A stretch of 64,000 bases of DNA, taken from Streblospio benedicti (Eukaryota > Annelida > Polychaeta > Spionida > Spionidae). The translations under genes were made by a program, and so were the position numbers. The stretch lies in contig CM032662.1 of the NCBI GenBank assembly GCA_019095985.1, positions 42,661,649 to 42,725,648 of the forward strand, written 5' to 3'. The notes under the pieces are model-generated. The model was not told the origin of the DNA. It did not search any database and was given only the letters and a program-made list of their open reading frames with translations. This document shows, one piece after another, positions 33,163-47,319 of this stretch. The stretch's first letter is position 1; every line of letters begins with the position of its first letter.

Positions 33163-34002
33163 AAATTAAGTTCGGGCATCCTCATTTATATATAACGTAT
33201 CGTTCAAATCACAAATCATTGACAATACCCCAGCATACAAAGATATCAATTGCCGTGGAATATTATTCAGTCTCAGCCTATCAAACTTCCAAGAACATTG
33301 TGATTCACCAATGTGAAACTTATCAGCCTACGTGGCGAAGTAAGAACCATGTTAAAGGTTTTAATTGCCCTGTAACCGGCAGATTCTTCCACAACAGTTT
33401 AATAACCCATGGGCAGATATTGTAGCAATGGTTACATGAAAAGTACAAAAGAGATTCCAGTAGACGAAAACTGAGAGCAGTCTGCCCTTGTCGGAAGCCG
33501 AGTCTGGGTCACAGTAACCATTCGACCACGTGTTGGCCCGACAGACTTATCTACGAAGTTAGAAAGCTGAAGATGCAAAGTACATCTGCTGCCGGGTGGG
33601 AACCATTTGTCACTCGGTTTTAAGACCTGACTCTTCTAGTTCTAGGTCAACTGCAATGCAGTTTCTTATGCGTGTAGGTGTGTGTTTTGTTACGTTTTGC
33701 GAAATCTACGCTCTTTTAAAACATATTGACGTGATTTCTAATTGGTTAGATCTACTACTTGATAATCCAACTGGCAGATCCAAGTTTTCTGGGTTCAGTG
33801 AATGCACTACCAGAATTGGAAAAAAACAACAACATGAAAATCAAATTTGTTGGGTTTAAAAGAGTGGATTGCTCATCCCCTTATGAACCCAAACTCCGTA
33901 GCAGACACTAAATATAACACAGGTTTCCGTGGATTACATTTGGAATAAAATGCGTCACAGGCTTAAACAGCTTAAAACATGTCTCAGTCTTCTTTATCCT
34001 AG
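33163..34002. other. Non-coding, nothing recognised
   Basis: Plus frames at 33219-33425 and 33596-33859 show no domain; the second contains GVCFVTFCEIYALL, a possible hydrophobic stretch, with nothing further to support it. Confidence 0.35.
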
Positions 34003-34130
34003 AAAAAAACTCCAATTACGAACATGTCTATAAAGAGACAGCCCCTATAATAAGACCATCTAAAACTACCGTACAGAGAGGACAGCAAACCTTCACACCG
34101 AGACCACTTCTCTACTTAGATGAGTTGATG
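34003..34130 (+). mobile_element. PM1 fragment
   Basis: AACTCCAATTACGAACATG, TATAATAAGACCATC and CACACCGAGACCACTTCTCT. Confidence 0.55.
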
Positions 34131-34424
34131 CCACCCACTAAGTGATCGTACTACAACAGTTCTAGAGTTGTTAAAGGTTAACCTGATTTGTAAGCCTGGC
34201 CCATGAGGACATTATTCTGACTGCCTACTGCCCTACACCCAATGATGGAGTGACTGCGGCCTGAACCTGACAGAGGGACAATGGATAGACGGGGTGAAAC
34301 GAATATACGCTGACTGCTTATTGGCTTTGTCAGACTTAATGTCAGAGGGCTGTGTTGGATATACAGAGGCACGCGTGGTAGGTTCTACTGTTCTTGTTAA
34401 ACCCTGAGATTGATAGTCAGTGCG

Positions 34425-34585
34425 CAACCACCTCTATAAAGAGACCACCTCTGTAATAAGACATTTTATCCCAACCTTTAATAATCATTTGGAGACCACC
34501 GTGGTTCTGTATGAAGGTATTACTTCTCCTGTAGAACCACTTGAAAACAATCCTAGGGTTGGTCTTTATGAAGAGGTTCACAGTG
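34425..34585 (+). mobile_element. PM1 copy lacking a clear left end
   Basis: AACCACCTCTATAAAGAGAC, CACCTCTGTAATAAGAC, ATCCCAACCTTTAATAATC and GGGTTGGTCTTTATGAAGAG, then GTTCACAGTG. Confidence 0.6.
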
Positions 34586-35404
34586 CCCACAATGGAATAA
34601 CATAGGGTAAAATATACCACTTTCTATAATTCATATGCAGATCCACAGTGCAGGTGTCGCACAGTGGGTTCGCCCAACCACTATGCATGTTTTTCCATCA
34701 AATTATTTCATTTAAGTGGGTTTTCCCATGCCGCTATCGATCGTATAAACTCCATGAGAACCCATAAATGACACCCCACCCACCCCAGTTTCTAAAAAAA
34801 ACATGTATCACCAAGTGCCAACATCACTCTGCTTCAACTATGAAAGTCTCACAAAATTGCCCCCTTTACAATGACGTTTAAATACAATTTGAAATACAGT
34901 ATGATAAAGACGGCAATCCTAGCTATGTTTATACCTTAGAATATTTTTGGTGTTTCCCAAACCTTCATAAAGTGACCCTTTTCATCTATTTCATTGCAAT
35001 TCTCTACACTGTCTGCAGTAGCCAGTCATCAGTCTCAAAGGTGATGCATCGCACTTTAGCATTGCATCAACAGACTTTTTTACACCTTTCTCTTACAGCA
35101 TATATTAAAGCCCTAATGTATAATGATAGAGCAGCGGAACAGGTCCACACGCAATACAAATATCACGCTATCTGACAGCCCAATATAACAATTGGACAGG
35201 CAATGCAGCAATTTGCTAATCTGATGTGATACGTCTCATTCGTTTTCCTCGATGATACAGACGACTAGAAATGATGCATTGTCCAATGGGGTGCCGCCGC
35301 CGCCGCGGGGGGGGGGGGACATATCTATATATAGCATGGCAGGGCTTCATTTTTCTTGGGCCGTTGGCATTGGAGGAGACACACTGCTCACTATGATTTA
35401 AGAA
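34586..35404. other. Non-coding; a PM1 scrap and a GCC/G tract
   Basis: TTTCCCAAACCTTCATAAAG with TGACCC at about 34955-34982 is a PM1 centre fragment. GCCGCCGCCGCCGC followed by G12 at 35292-35318 is low complexity. Confidence 0.45.
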
Positions 35405-35605
35405 AAGTTGTAGAGCGTTCTATTGAGACCACCTTTATAATGAGACAACCTCTTTCATGGGACTATTCTCCTACCATGGCTGCTTCGCTTATTAAAGAGA
35501 CCATGACAAGTATGTATAAAGAGAACGCCTTTATAACAGGATCATCTTTCGTGTCTGACTCAAGAGACCTCTCCATACCTCTTATGTATTGAGATCATTT
35601 AAGAA
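35405..35605 (+). mobile_element. PM1-derived compound copy
   Basis: GAGCGTTCTATTGAGACCAC, CACCTTTATAATGAGACAAC, AAAGAGACCATGACAAG, GAACGCCTTTATAACAGG and TCTTATGTATTGAGATC. The left-half words occur twice. Confidence 0.5.
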
Positions 35606-36552
35606 GTGTCGGATTTATTGGCCCTAATGCACGTCTTACAGTACTGTTCTTGCTTGCAGTTGCAAATGATATAAAGTCTACGTAGAGTTGAAAAACATAA
35701 GGAAATGACATTCATATCTGCATGACAGAGACATGGAAAGTCATCATTGGAGAAGTTCAAAAAGGATTTGATTGAAAAAATGTGATGAAAATTTAAAGTA
35801 AGACGAGCTATATAATAGTCCCATTTCTCAAAGTTCTACGTCTTCACAAAAGTCATGGGGCTGGACATATGGCTATGCATCCCATTTAGTGTTTTGAGTG
35901 ATACGAAGTTGTAAAGGTATCACACACGACAGGTTGACCCTGGATATGTCACAGATGACAGGCAACATATAGACCCAACAGCAGCCATTTGGGTGAATCT
36001 GTGGGACAAATGTTATAAGGAAGTAGGATTTGGAAATCAAGACTGAAAGAAAGGGAATTTTAAAAATGCCACAAAAGAGGCATGTGGGATCGTGTCACAG
36101 ACAGAAACTGCTTATCAATATCAACCTAATAACACCCAGTGGGGGTGGGTGGTGTTAAAGTAGGTGAGAATGTGCGATAAAAAGTCAAACACGTGGTTAT
36201 GAGCGATATCAAAGACATTGGATACAGGAAAAAATGCTAAAATAATCTGGAATGTGGGAGGAAATAGCCAACAAAAGGCAAACTAATATAAAACAGAACA
36301 ATGTGCTATTTCCCGACCCCTTACAATATCCTTGACACAGTTGACAGCCCGCACATCCACGAAACGACAACCACCACATTCCATGCGATGTCTTTACGAG
36401 CGTCCCCGCCACTTTGCTTCATGGACACAGCCCGTCATTTTCTCCCATTATGCTATCATATTGAGGCCGCCGCCGCCGCCGCCGCCACTTGCTGCTGGCG
36501 TCTGGGTGGTGCCAATGGATAAGGTGTGTTTTTTGTCTGGATCGTGGGTCAT
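35606..36552. other. Non-coding; E-like repeat and GCC run
   Basis: E words (GGAAGTAGGATTTGG, GGCATGTGGGATCGTG, GGAATGTGGGAGG) between 36010 and 36270. A (GCC)7 run at 36466-36486 makes poly-Ala / poly-Pro frames that I do not credit. Confidence 0.4.
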
Positions 36553-36734
36553 GGTAGAACCTCCAACTAAGACCACCTCTCTATTGAGAGCACCCCTATA
36601 GTAAGATTACTTTTCATGGTCTCAAAGCTTCGTAAATGTACATGGCAAAATGAACCTCTGTATAGAGACCACCTCTATATTGGAACCACCTAACACTGGT
36701 CCCCAAAGGTTGTCCTAATAGGGAGGTTATATTG
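36553..36734 (+). mobile_element. PM1 miniature element, full length
   Basis: GGTAGAACCTCCAACTAAGA, CCACCTCTCTATTGAGAGC, TCATGGTCTCAAAGCTTCG, GTATAGAGACCACCTCTATA and CCCAAAGGTTGTCCTAATAG, then GGAGGTTATATTG and TA. Confidence 0.8.
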
Positions 36735-36737
36735 TAG

Positions 36738-37067
36738 ATGTCTGGTTTATGGTCTTCTTCCCCAAGATGATCAGACGACTCCACATCTACGCCAGGCCAA
36801 TGGTATCCTTGTCGCAATATGTTGGTGACAATATGTCTTTCTCAACTCCCCGGGGAGCATACAGTTCATCGCAACCGTAGCGCAGACGTGCGTATCAATC
36901 TACATTGACGTTCACTTGCCTTACCTGTATCTATTTAAGATGAAGTTACCACGGAGCACTGTACGGCTGTTGAGATATGAGTTTGCTCAACGGGAATCGA
37001 CTGGGAATCAAACTCACGACCCCCAGTCACGAGTCCAACTCCCTATAGACTCGGCCACGGAAGCAAT
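36738..37067 (-). repeat. SINE-A, variant with different middle
   Basis: Minus reading: GCTTCCGTGGCCGAGTC, B-box region GAGTTTGATTCCC, GAGCAAACTCATATC, CTCCGTGGTAACTTC, then the variant middle shared with 31490 (GTAGCGCAGACGTGCGTATC, GGGGAGCATACAG on the plus strand), and GTCTGGTTTATGGTC at the left end. It sits 2-3 bp from the PM1 copy, about 600 bp upstream of the caveolin start. Confidence 0.8.
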
Positions 37068-37089
37068 GGACTTGGACTGACAATCAATA

Positions 37090-37213
37090 CAGAGGAACCT
37101 CCCACTAGAACTACCTGTATAGAGTACTTACATACCCCGCAGATCTCCCATTTCATAGACCACCTCTCTATTAATGAGACAAATGGATGCCTGAACCCTG
37201 GTTGTCCTAATAA
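37090..37213 (+). mobile_element. PM1 copy, partial
   Basis: TA then CAGAGGAACCTCCCACTAG, TAGACCACCTCTCTATTAAT and CCCTGGTTGTCCTAATAATT. Confidence 0.6.
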
Positions 37214-37374
37214 TTACTTACTACAAATACGCACAAGCGTACAACACATTCAGACAAACATGTAAAGTTGGCGTATCAAATGGGACGACATTTAACACAG
37301 AGAATACATATGCTACTATGATGTGTTAAAGGCCAAAATGAGCAGCTGGATCCACGACGCATGGCGTGACAACA

Positions 37375-37387
37375 CCCCGCCCCCGCC
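37375..37387 (+). promoter_or_regulatory. GC box upstream of caveolin
   Basis: CCCCGCCCCCGCC, an Sp1/KLF-type GC box about 190 bp before the TATA box, in a locally GC-rich, CpG-containing stretch (37360-37560) that stands out from the AT-rich surroundings. Confidence 0.4.
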
Positions 37388-37574
37388 GATGATCAGGCGT
37401 CCAAGGCACGGCAACAGTCGCCAGGGAGCGACGACAACACACCACTGACCGCTCTATAGCCATTGTCCCGAACCATGGGCCTCTCTCCTGCCGGACAATG
37501 GGCATGGATCGGGTCGCCAAGTGACGCCACCGAAAATAGAGATCCAGAGCAACAAACAGTCGGCGGCCTGTAGG

Positions 37575-37580
37575 TATAAA
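37575..37580 (+). promoter_or_regulatory. TATA box of caveolin
   Basis: TATAAA (context GTAGGTATAAAGGTGG). The expected start of transcription is about 37600-37606, next to TCACTC (37596-37601), giving a leader of roughly 75 bases before the ATG at 37678. Inferred from position only. Confidence 0.5.
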
Positions 37581-37601
37581 GGTGGTGTGTAAGGATCACT
37601 C

Positions 37602-37626
37602 GCAGCAGCAGCAGCAGCAGTAGTAG
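37602..37626 (+). repeat. (CAG)6-TAGTAG run in the caveolin leader
   Basis: GCAGCAGCAGCAGCAGCAG followed by TAGTAG. The second TAG (37624-37626) is in frame with the ATG and closes the reading frame upstream, which supports 37678 as the start. Confidence 0.8.
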
Positions 37627-37677
37627 CACGTGGATAGTTTTACGTTGTCACTAGAGGAATCTCAGTCAGCAGGAATC

Positions 37678-40750
<3,073 letters not shown>

Positions 40751-41617
40751 GACCCGCCAGCGCACCTGTAGAACTAGTACTACCAAATGCAGTATTCACC
40801 AAGCATCAGACGATTTAAAAAGAAACAGTTTTGGACGGACTTTTTCAGTGTTTTTTTTTATGTTGGGGGATTTTGTAGGGATTAACTAATATTATTACAT
40901 TTGCTTTAGTGCTTTTGATTATTGTTGCTATTGAAAGGTATACTGCATTTTGCGTTCGGTACTGAAGTTGTTGGACACTTTCGTTTAGAAAGGGGGTGGC
41001 TTGCCATCCTTTGGATTAACTATTGGTGCTAGACGCACCCGCCCCCTTTCGTTGGAACCGGTAAAACTAGGTCATCATTGTGGTGCGCATCATTCAATAT
41101 CAACAGTCTCAATGACGGTACTGGCACAAAATGCAAAATACCTAGACTAGTGGCATAAAATAAGATACTAGGTAACAGAAATGTGTTATATACATGTAGC
41201 TCAAGTCATCGAGTTTGTTCAGAACTGAAAATCCTCAGGATGTAAGAGAATGAATGTGATATCTTGCCATACCGATTTTATAAAGTTCAGTTTGTACTGA
41301 TGAATATTATCGACTATTCATTATCGTGACTGTATAGTATATGAAAGGTGGATGACGTGTGATGTATGAATCGGAACGAATGGTTAGATTATAAGAGGTG
41401 TAAAGAAGAAATACAATATTTAAGAACATCAGTTACTTTTGTTGTAGTTTTCATTATTTAATCAAAATATCGCAATATATGTGTATAATCTATATAGGAT
41501 ACGACTAGAATGGTCCATGACCTCTAAAATACAATAATCAGTGGCTTCTTAGTTGGCAGGAGGGAAGTCCATAAAGAGGTACTTGAGTATATGAAATGAT
41601 GTTGATTTTCTTGACTT
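40751..41617 (+). other. Probable caveolin 3' untranslated region
   Basis: AT-rich, repeat-poor sequence after the stop. No AATAAA is seen within 2 kb; CATAAA at 41154-41159 is a weak variant, and the first AATAAA is at 42779-42784. A 9-bp inverted repeat, GAAAGGGGG (40988-40996) with CCCCCTTTC (41042-41050), could form a stem-loop in the transcript. The end of the transcript cannot be fixed from sequence alone. Confidence 0.4.
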
Positions 41618-41760
41618 GTATGGAGATACATCATTATCATGAATGAAGTCATCAGACTTATGACTGCTAGTCAGGTTAGGGCTATATCACATAGCCGCTG
41701 TTGAGATTTGAACCCATGACCATATGACACCGAATCACCTAGGAGAGGTGCCGTTTGGTT
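41618..41760 (-). repeat. SINE-B copy
   Basis: Minus reading: AGGTGATTCGGTGTCATATG, B box GGGTTCAAATCTC (plus-strand about 41697-41709), then GCTATGTGATATAGCCC and CTGACTAGCAGTC, matching 42552-42707. Confidence 0.55.
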
Positions 41761-42021
41761 GGGGGTTTGAACATCATGGGTGTCTACGTGATTGACCTGA
41801 TTTGGAATCATATGTATAGTGACTTAATTATAGATAAGACGAGATTTAGAATACTACTACTTAGTACTACGTTGTACATAGGACAACAATGTAGTCGTGC
41901 TAATTGGTAGAAGCTTATTAGAAGCCCCTACAAAAAGGCAACGTTCATGACCCCTGTTAGACGGGGGATAAAAGGCTTCCTACTTGGCAGGAGTGAGTCT
42001 CAAACATATGAACATACTTTA

Positions 42022-42200
42022 GAGTAGACCCTGCAATTAAGATCACCGCTCTATGCAGATTATGTCTGCATTAAGACCACTTTTTGTGGTCGCAAACCTA
42101 CATTGAGTAACATTAGACTAACATTCATACATAGACAACCTTTCTACTAGGACCACTTGATGCCAGTTTCACAATTGGTCTCAATAGAGACGTTCTACTG
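42022..42200 (+). mobile_element. PM1 miniature element, full length
   Basis: GAGTAGACCCTGCAATTAAG, ATTAAGACCACTTTTTGTGG, TCGCAAACCTACATTGAG, CTAGGACCACTTGATGCC and TTGGTCTCAATAGAGACG, then TTCTACTG and TA. Confidence 0.8.
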
Positions 42201-42362
42201 TATCTGTATAAGCTAAAAGCCCGGGGATCAGGGACTTCCTAGTTGACAGCCGGAGTGAGGCCTTAAGAGGCCGCAGTTTATCCCGTTCATAATGAACGTG
42301 CTAACAAGCGACCGTTATCCTGTTATAGCTCATCTACTGGCAGGATGTAACAGGCTCTAGCA

Positions 42363-42536
42363 CAGTTGAACCTCTTTAATTAGACCGTTTCCATATATAT
42401 CCCACCTGTATAATAGGACCGTGTTGCGCAGTCCAAATCCTTCAATAGATAGTTCAAAGAACCTACACGTACATAAAAGACCACCTTTCAGAACAGAACA
42501 CTTGAAGCTGTAGTATTAAATAGAGACGTTATACTG
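42363..42536 (+). mobile_element. PM1 miniature element, full length, diverged
   Basis: CAGTTGAACCTCTTTAATTA, CCCACCTGTATAATAGGACC, AGTCCAAATCCTTCAATAG and AAATAGAGACGTTATACTG, then TA. Confidence 0.7.
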
Positions 42537-42551
42537 TATCAGAAAATGTCC

Positions 42552-42707
42552 TCGCCATGTATATAGAGAAGATATGTTACTAGTCTATATTGGACTATCA
42601 CATAGCCACTTGGGATTAGAACCCTGGACCACTACTAGCTGTGGCACCTATTCACCAGGCACTTAACGACAGGCCTATTAGACCACAAGGCCATCCTGCC
42701 AGGGCAA
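42552..42707 (-). repeat. SINE-B copy with clear tRNA-like head
   Basis: Minus reading: GGCCTTGTGGTCTAATAGG (A box), CACCTGGTGAATAGG-like arm, CCAGGGTTCTAATCCC (B box, plus-strand about 42606-42621), then GTGGCTATGTGATAGTCC and ATATAGACTAGTAACATATC. Different from SINE-A in head and body. Confidence 0.65.
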
Positions 42708-43329
42708 ACTAATCACAATATATCTGCTGAGTATTTGCACTGCATGGTATCTGTTCTAAAGAAACGAGACAACAGAAGAATAAAGTCCAACCTCATAAAT
42801 ACGCTATTTACATATACAGAGGTCAAGACAACACCAGTGTTTTTACTCAGTTTGGTATTCTACATCACAATTTACCAGTTTAGTCCCAATAAGAATGCTC
42901 ATGTAAGATGCACCTAGCGCACAAAAGATGTCTCCCAACTGTTGCAACCCTCCTCCAACCACCACCAACACAGCAACATTACAGGCCACAATTACAGAGG
43001 CAATATCTATGAGTAAGAGGCTCAATAAAACATGGCCACATATTATGACACAATCATTGTTATTGTGCACAGCTTTAGAAGTAGTCCCTAAATGGGGTCA
43101 GCAAAGAGTGCCATGTCCATGTTTCATTTTTTCAGGATTGTTTTCCCAAATCAAAAAGTTCCTGTGTCACCATTTATTATAATGTTCATTCGATGTAGAA
43201 GAACTGTGGTCATTGATAAAGATTTTCAAACTGGCGTAGAACTTTTACATGTTTTCGTATCTAAAAATGACCTGTCTCTTTTTAGCCCCTGTAGAGCCCT
43301 TTTAATGTGTGTGCCGGAATGACTGGTTT
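42708..43329. other. Non-coding, nothing recognised
   Basis: AATAAA at 42779-42784 and 43024-43029 are possible poly(A) signals without supporting context. Frames here have no domains. Confidence 0.35.
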
Positions 43330-43393
43330 CGTTTGGTTCGTTAGTGAAGCTGACTTCTTGTCTTACTCGCGGTGCAGCTTTAACGAGCCAAGT
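43330..43393. repeat. Small hairpin repeat, copy 1
   Basis: GTTTGGTTCGTTA and TTTAACGAGCCAAG flank GCTGACTTCTTGTCTTACTC. The same unit, with ACTTCTTGACTTACTCGCAG inside, is at 45331-45408, and similarity continues a little beyond (AAGGC(G/A)CATCT). Confidence 0.6.
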
Positions 43394-43706
43394 AAGGCGC
43401 ATCTCGGAGCATGGATTAATTGCTAGTGCCGCAGTTATGTCCAGTTTTCTCTCCTTTATTAATGGACATAGTGGAAATAAACGCGTGTTCTCGTTTTCTG
43501 CTATATTTTTGGAGTGAGGGATGTGCAACCGTCTTGAACTTGGGGAATGTGCTGTTGTTGTTGTTTTTCTGTTCTCACGATTACCTTTTGTAGCTTTGCA
43601 CTTATCTTTTCCCAGTAAAACTAGGGGCACATCACTTACTTCCTGTTATATTGCTACAGAACTGGGGTGGTATGTTTACATTTATTCTATCAATTGCTTC
43701 ACAATA

Positions 43707-43850
43707 CAGTAGAATCACCAATTAAGATCACTTCTATAAAGACATTTCTCATAATCCCAAACCTCTATAAAAAAAATACCAATATGAGCCTCCATAACGA
43801 TACCACCTCTCTATTGAGACCACTTGATACGCAGACAGATTCTATTCTGT
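43707..43850 (+). mobile_element. PM1 miniature element
   Basis: TA then CAGTAGAATCACCAATTAAG, AATCCCAAACCTCTATAAA and ACCACCTCTCTATTGAGACC, ending TTCTATTCTG. Confidence 0.75.
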
Positions 43851-44795
43851 TCTAACAGTATGGTGAAAGTTATGTGAATGATGGCCTCTATGGTAAATGT
43901 ACATTCGTCCATAAGACTAGATATGGCTAGATATCGATAAACTTTGATTCCTATATCATAAACCTTGGTTGTCTAATAACAAACCTATATAAACTAAACA
44001 GAAAGCAATTCCCTGCCAAAATGGACAAACATATACGACCAATATAATGTAAAATGACTTCAATCTCTAGCATCTACATCATCTCGGTAGTTATTTTGCA
44101 CTATATCCATGACAACGTGCTTTTCAGGAAGATTGTGCATTATTCAAAGTAGAAAATGTCGTATGTTTACCACAGGACATCTTAAGGGCCATTTCCCTCT
44201 GTGTACGAAGATCATACAACTGGACTTCTAGTGAACAGACTGAATAATGTATATACGTTGTCATAAGTGATTCATTTGCGGGCGTTTGTTAGACCGTATT
44301 AGATTTATGCAAAAGAGACTTTAAACAAGGTTATAGCTGCTGTTTTCAGAGGAAGACATGGAACTGGTACAAAGCACAGACATTCTCATTTCGATGGGAT
44401 ATGTTTGCTTTGCTCTTAAATATTTCATTTCATTTATTTTTTAACATGTTATGACTGTAAATGTTTTGTCCATTATCATTCCTATTAAAAGTGTATACAA
44501 ATAACAAGATAAACACACAATTCTATTTTTGTAGGCATTTGCACTGCATGTCCCTTTAATGTCCAATGGACCGGAAGCAGTTTATCATCCTCTATTGATT
44601 GGACACAACGATCTAATCATGAAATAATTAGCACCATAATGACCAAACTGTTCGTCTCCGTCATCAGTCAATTGTCAATATTGATAGCATAATTGCCCAT
44701 TATCTGTGATCCACACAAATACCCCATTTATCGTTCACTCAGATACATTATGCACTGACGTTATGAGTCACGTGATCATCATGACGCAATCACTA
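43851..44795. other. Non-coding, nothing recognised
   Basis: No gene or repeat supported. Confidence 0.4.
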
Positions 44796-44971
44796 CAGTA
44801 GAACCTCCAATTGAGACCACCTTGATATAGAGACCACCTCTATAATCATAGAATTTTGACCGCCAGAGGCAGTAAGAAACGTACTTTGGAAACATGCATA
44901 TAGAGACCGCGTCTTTCTTGAAACCACTTGAGGTTAGTCCCAAAGTTAATCCCAACAGAAAGGTTCTCCTG
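44796..44971 (+). mobile_element. PM1 miniature element, full length
   Basis: TA then CAGTAGAACCTCCAATTGAG, CACCTTGATATAGAGACC, TATAGAGACCGCGTCTTTC and GTTAGTCCCAAAGTTAATCC, ending AAAGGTTCTCCTG. Confidence 0.8.
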
Positions 44972-45330
44972 AATGGAAAGGCCGCAGAGAAGTGTGGATC
45001 AATTTTAGATTAAAAATCACGTGACGTATACAATGCATTGTGGGTATTTTTATACCAACATTGAGACTAAATCATTTTCTCGTCTACTATACACCATCTG
45101 TTTCACAGGATTTGGTTGATCGAGATACGTTACGTAGGGGCGAAAATGGTATTGCAATAGTACTCTAATACAGTACACGGAATTGTGTATTGAATTCACT
45201 CACCTTACATGGTCTACTGCCAAGGCTCAAGATCACCTGGAACAAAAACAGAAAATGAGAAAATAGACACATTGGATTTATTTTTATATACATACATTCA
45301 CTATTTTTTTAACAAATCCATTTATGACTG
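44972..45330. other. Non-coding, nothing recognised
   Basis: No gene or repeat supported. Confidence 0.35.
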
Positions 45331-45408
45331 TTTTGGTTTGCTTCGTTAGTCGCCAGGCTGACACTGACTTCTTGACTTACTCGCAGTAAGGCTTTAACGA
45401 ACCAAAAA
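45331..45408. repeat. Small hairpin repeat, copy 2
   Basis: TTTTGGTTTGCTTCGTTAG with CTTTAACGAACCAAAAAGG as inverted ends, matching the unit at 43330. Confidence 0.6.
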
Positions 45409-45849
45409 GGCACATCTAGTGCAATAATTTATTGGATTATCCCCTAAATTAGTTATTCTATGTAAAAGAACATGATTAATAGCACTGCGATCATACCATA
45501 AGCAGCAAAGTACAAAGGCAAGTTCAAACACCATTGTACCCAACTAATCAATAAATATATACTATTATATATATGTTTAAAAAGCAAATACAATAGGATA
45601 TATTAGCGACAAATTGGCATCCTTAATGGGCAATCATTCATGATGAGTCTAAATGATTGGCAATTGAGATTACAAAGGACCTTTAATGAAGGGCAGGTTC
45701 ATCAAACACGCATGCACAAATGACCACCGAGCTTCCCAAATAGCGCCTCATACGAGGGAGGGACGGGCAAGCTGTCGGGTGTATGTTAATATGAGAAGGC
45801 TAATAGCTAGTCTGCAAAAACCTAGCAGCATTTTGTGAAGGATCAAGGC
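45409..45849. other. Non-coding, nothing recognised
   Basis: AT-rich; no gene supported. Confidence 0.35.
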
Positions 45850-46140
45850 AGCTGTGGTGACGTGGATGGGGAGGGAGACTTGGGATCAGAAGGTCGTGAG
45901 TTCGATTACTGTTGGGTCAGGTGGGGGTTGTTGAGCAAACTCATCCCCAAGCAGTTGCACAGTGCATCTCCGCGGTACCTACACCTGAAATAGGCACAGG
46001 TCAGGCGTGTGAATGATAATGTGAGTGATGTGATAAGCAAATTTGCTCCATGGATCCATTGTGAATCATGCAGCATGCTCCCCCAGGGAGTCGAGAAGTG
46101 TGACAATGATACCAATGACCTGGTGCATTTATGTAAAGAC
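45850..46140 (+). repeat. SINE-A, variant copy
   Basis: GCTGTGGTGACGTGGATGGG, CAGAAGGTCGTGAGTTCGAT, TGTTGAGCAAACTCATCCCC, GTTGCACAGTGCATCTCCG and AATGACCTGGTGCATTTATG. It contains ATGCTCCCCCAGGGAGTCGAG, related to the variant middle at 31490 and 36738. Confidence 0.75.
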
Positions 46141-46279
46141 AATAGTGAATGGGAAGTAAATTATAAATACTAATTTTCAGATAAGGGGGTGTAATTAAGG
46201 AATCACGTGGGTTTCGTACGTGCGATTGATAGCAAACATGCTGAACACCGTACAAAACCTATGATAGGAAGATATATTG

Positions 46280-46384
46280 GTGGCGGAAAGGGAAGCGCAA
46301 ACCCCTACCCCCACCCCTCCCACCCACCCCCCACCCCCACCCCCACCCCAACCCCCCACCCCCCCACACTTTGGATCTGCCTAA
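46280..46384 (-). mobile_element. D-family right end with C-rich tract
   Basis: A long CCCCACCC tract (about 46303-46366) ends in CACTTTGGATCTGCC, the D terminus. The left terminus is not seen. Confidence 0.5.
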
Positions 46385-46661
46385 ACATTTGAATTTTACC
46401 CAAGTCTGTTTCCACGTGTGAGCTACACCCCGCTGTGTGGTCTGAGCCCGCGGTCGGGGCAGCGTAAGTGAGTTTGAGCAAATGAGCATATACAATATAG
46501 ATGATGCGCTCACGGATATTGGGTCCTCATTGACAGCGGGTACAGTGATTGGTGTACAGGGTCAGAGGGCCGGGTGTTAGACTTGATTTGGCACTTATTG
46601 AGGTTTGCTGCTGGTTTAAATGATATTTTTGACTGGTTACTTTTTTTTCGTTTGTGATTTA
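46385..46661. other. Non-coding, nothing recognised
   Basis: No feature supported. Confidence 0.3.
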
Positions 46662-46806
46662 CAGTGGGACCTTGTTATATCGATATTTCGTATCTCGAAC
46701 TTTCTGTTATATCGATCACGATTCTATCTTCATTTCCCTTCAACCACATTATGAATGTATATTATTTTGGTTGTTTTTCTGATATTGGCTTTTCGAGCAT
46801 TGCATT
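46662..46806 (+). mobile_element. PM2 miniature element, left two thirds
   Basis: TA then CAGTGGGACCTTGTTATATC, CGTATCTCGAACTTTCTG, TTATATCGATCACG and GGCTTTTCGAGCATTG. Confidence 0.7.
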
Positions 46807-47319
46807 TGTTCTGTTTTATGCACAGCTTCACAAGAACTAGTTTCTGTTGAACATGATGTTATTTTACCATCCATATCAAGAAAGGAACACAATAGTGAGT
46901 CAATTTATCTTTAATATCACTACTATGTTTAGAGGAATATTTAAGCGACCAAAAATAGACATTGTGTGTCCATTCTTAATGCTCAATGCTAATCTACACT
47001 CTACAGATATGTTTATGCTTTATGTGATGCTAAATTGTAATCCAGATTATACAGACTATTTCTCATATATTACTAAACCCATAGATTTCTGAGCACTTCT
47101 CCCCTCTTGACTCCAATCAGCTCCCTATTGTAACTCTCCTCTACACGACCAAACCTTCTATAATGTTCACTAACCTACAAACCAGCAGTAAATTGCCAAA
47201 TTAGAAGGCTCCTATGGCTGTAAATTGAGTCAAAGACCCGGCGATTGAAACTGGCTGCCACGTAATGGCTTTTTGAGTACAGTGCGGACGACTGTTTAGT
47301 ATGTCAGGAGGCCTTGGGA
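46807..47319. other. Non-coding, nothing recognised
   Basis: The frame at 46847-47092 (81 codons) has no known domain. Confidence 0.35.

Larger units (their letters stand above)
41543..42350 (+). repeat. Short repeated word TTGGCAGGAG
   Basis: GGCTTCTTAGTTGGCAGGAG (about 41543), GGCTTCCTACTTGGCAGGAG (about 41973) and GGGACTTCCTAGTTGACAG (about 42229), each followed by a GAGT or GGAAGT continuation. A related CTACTGGCAGGATG lies near 42343. Probably pieces of the SINE-B body. Confidence 0.5.
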
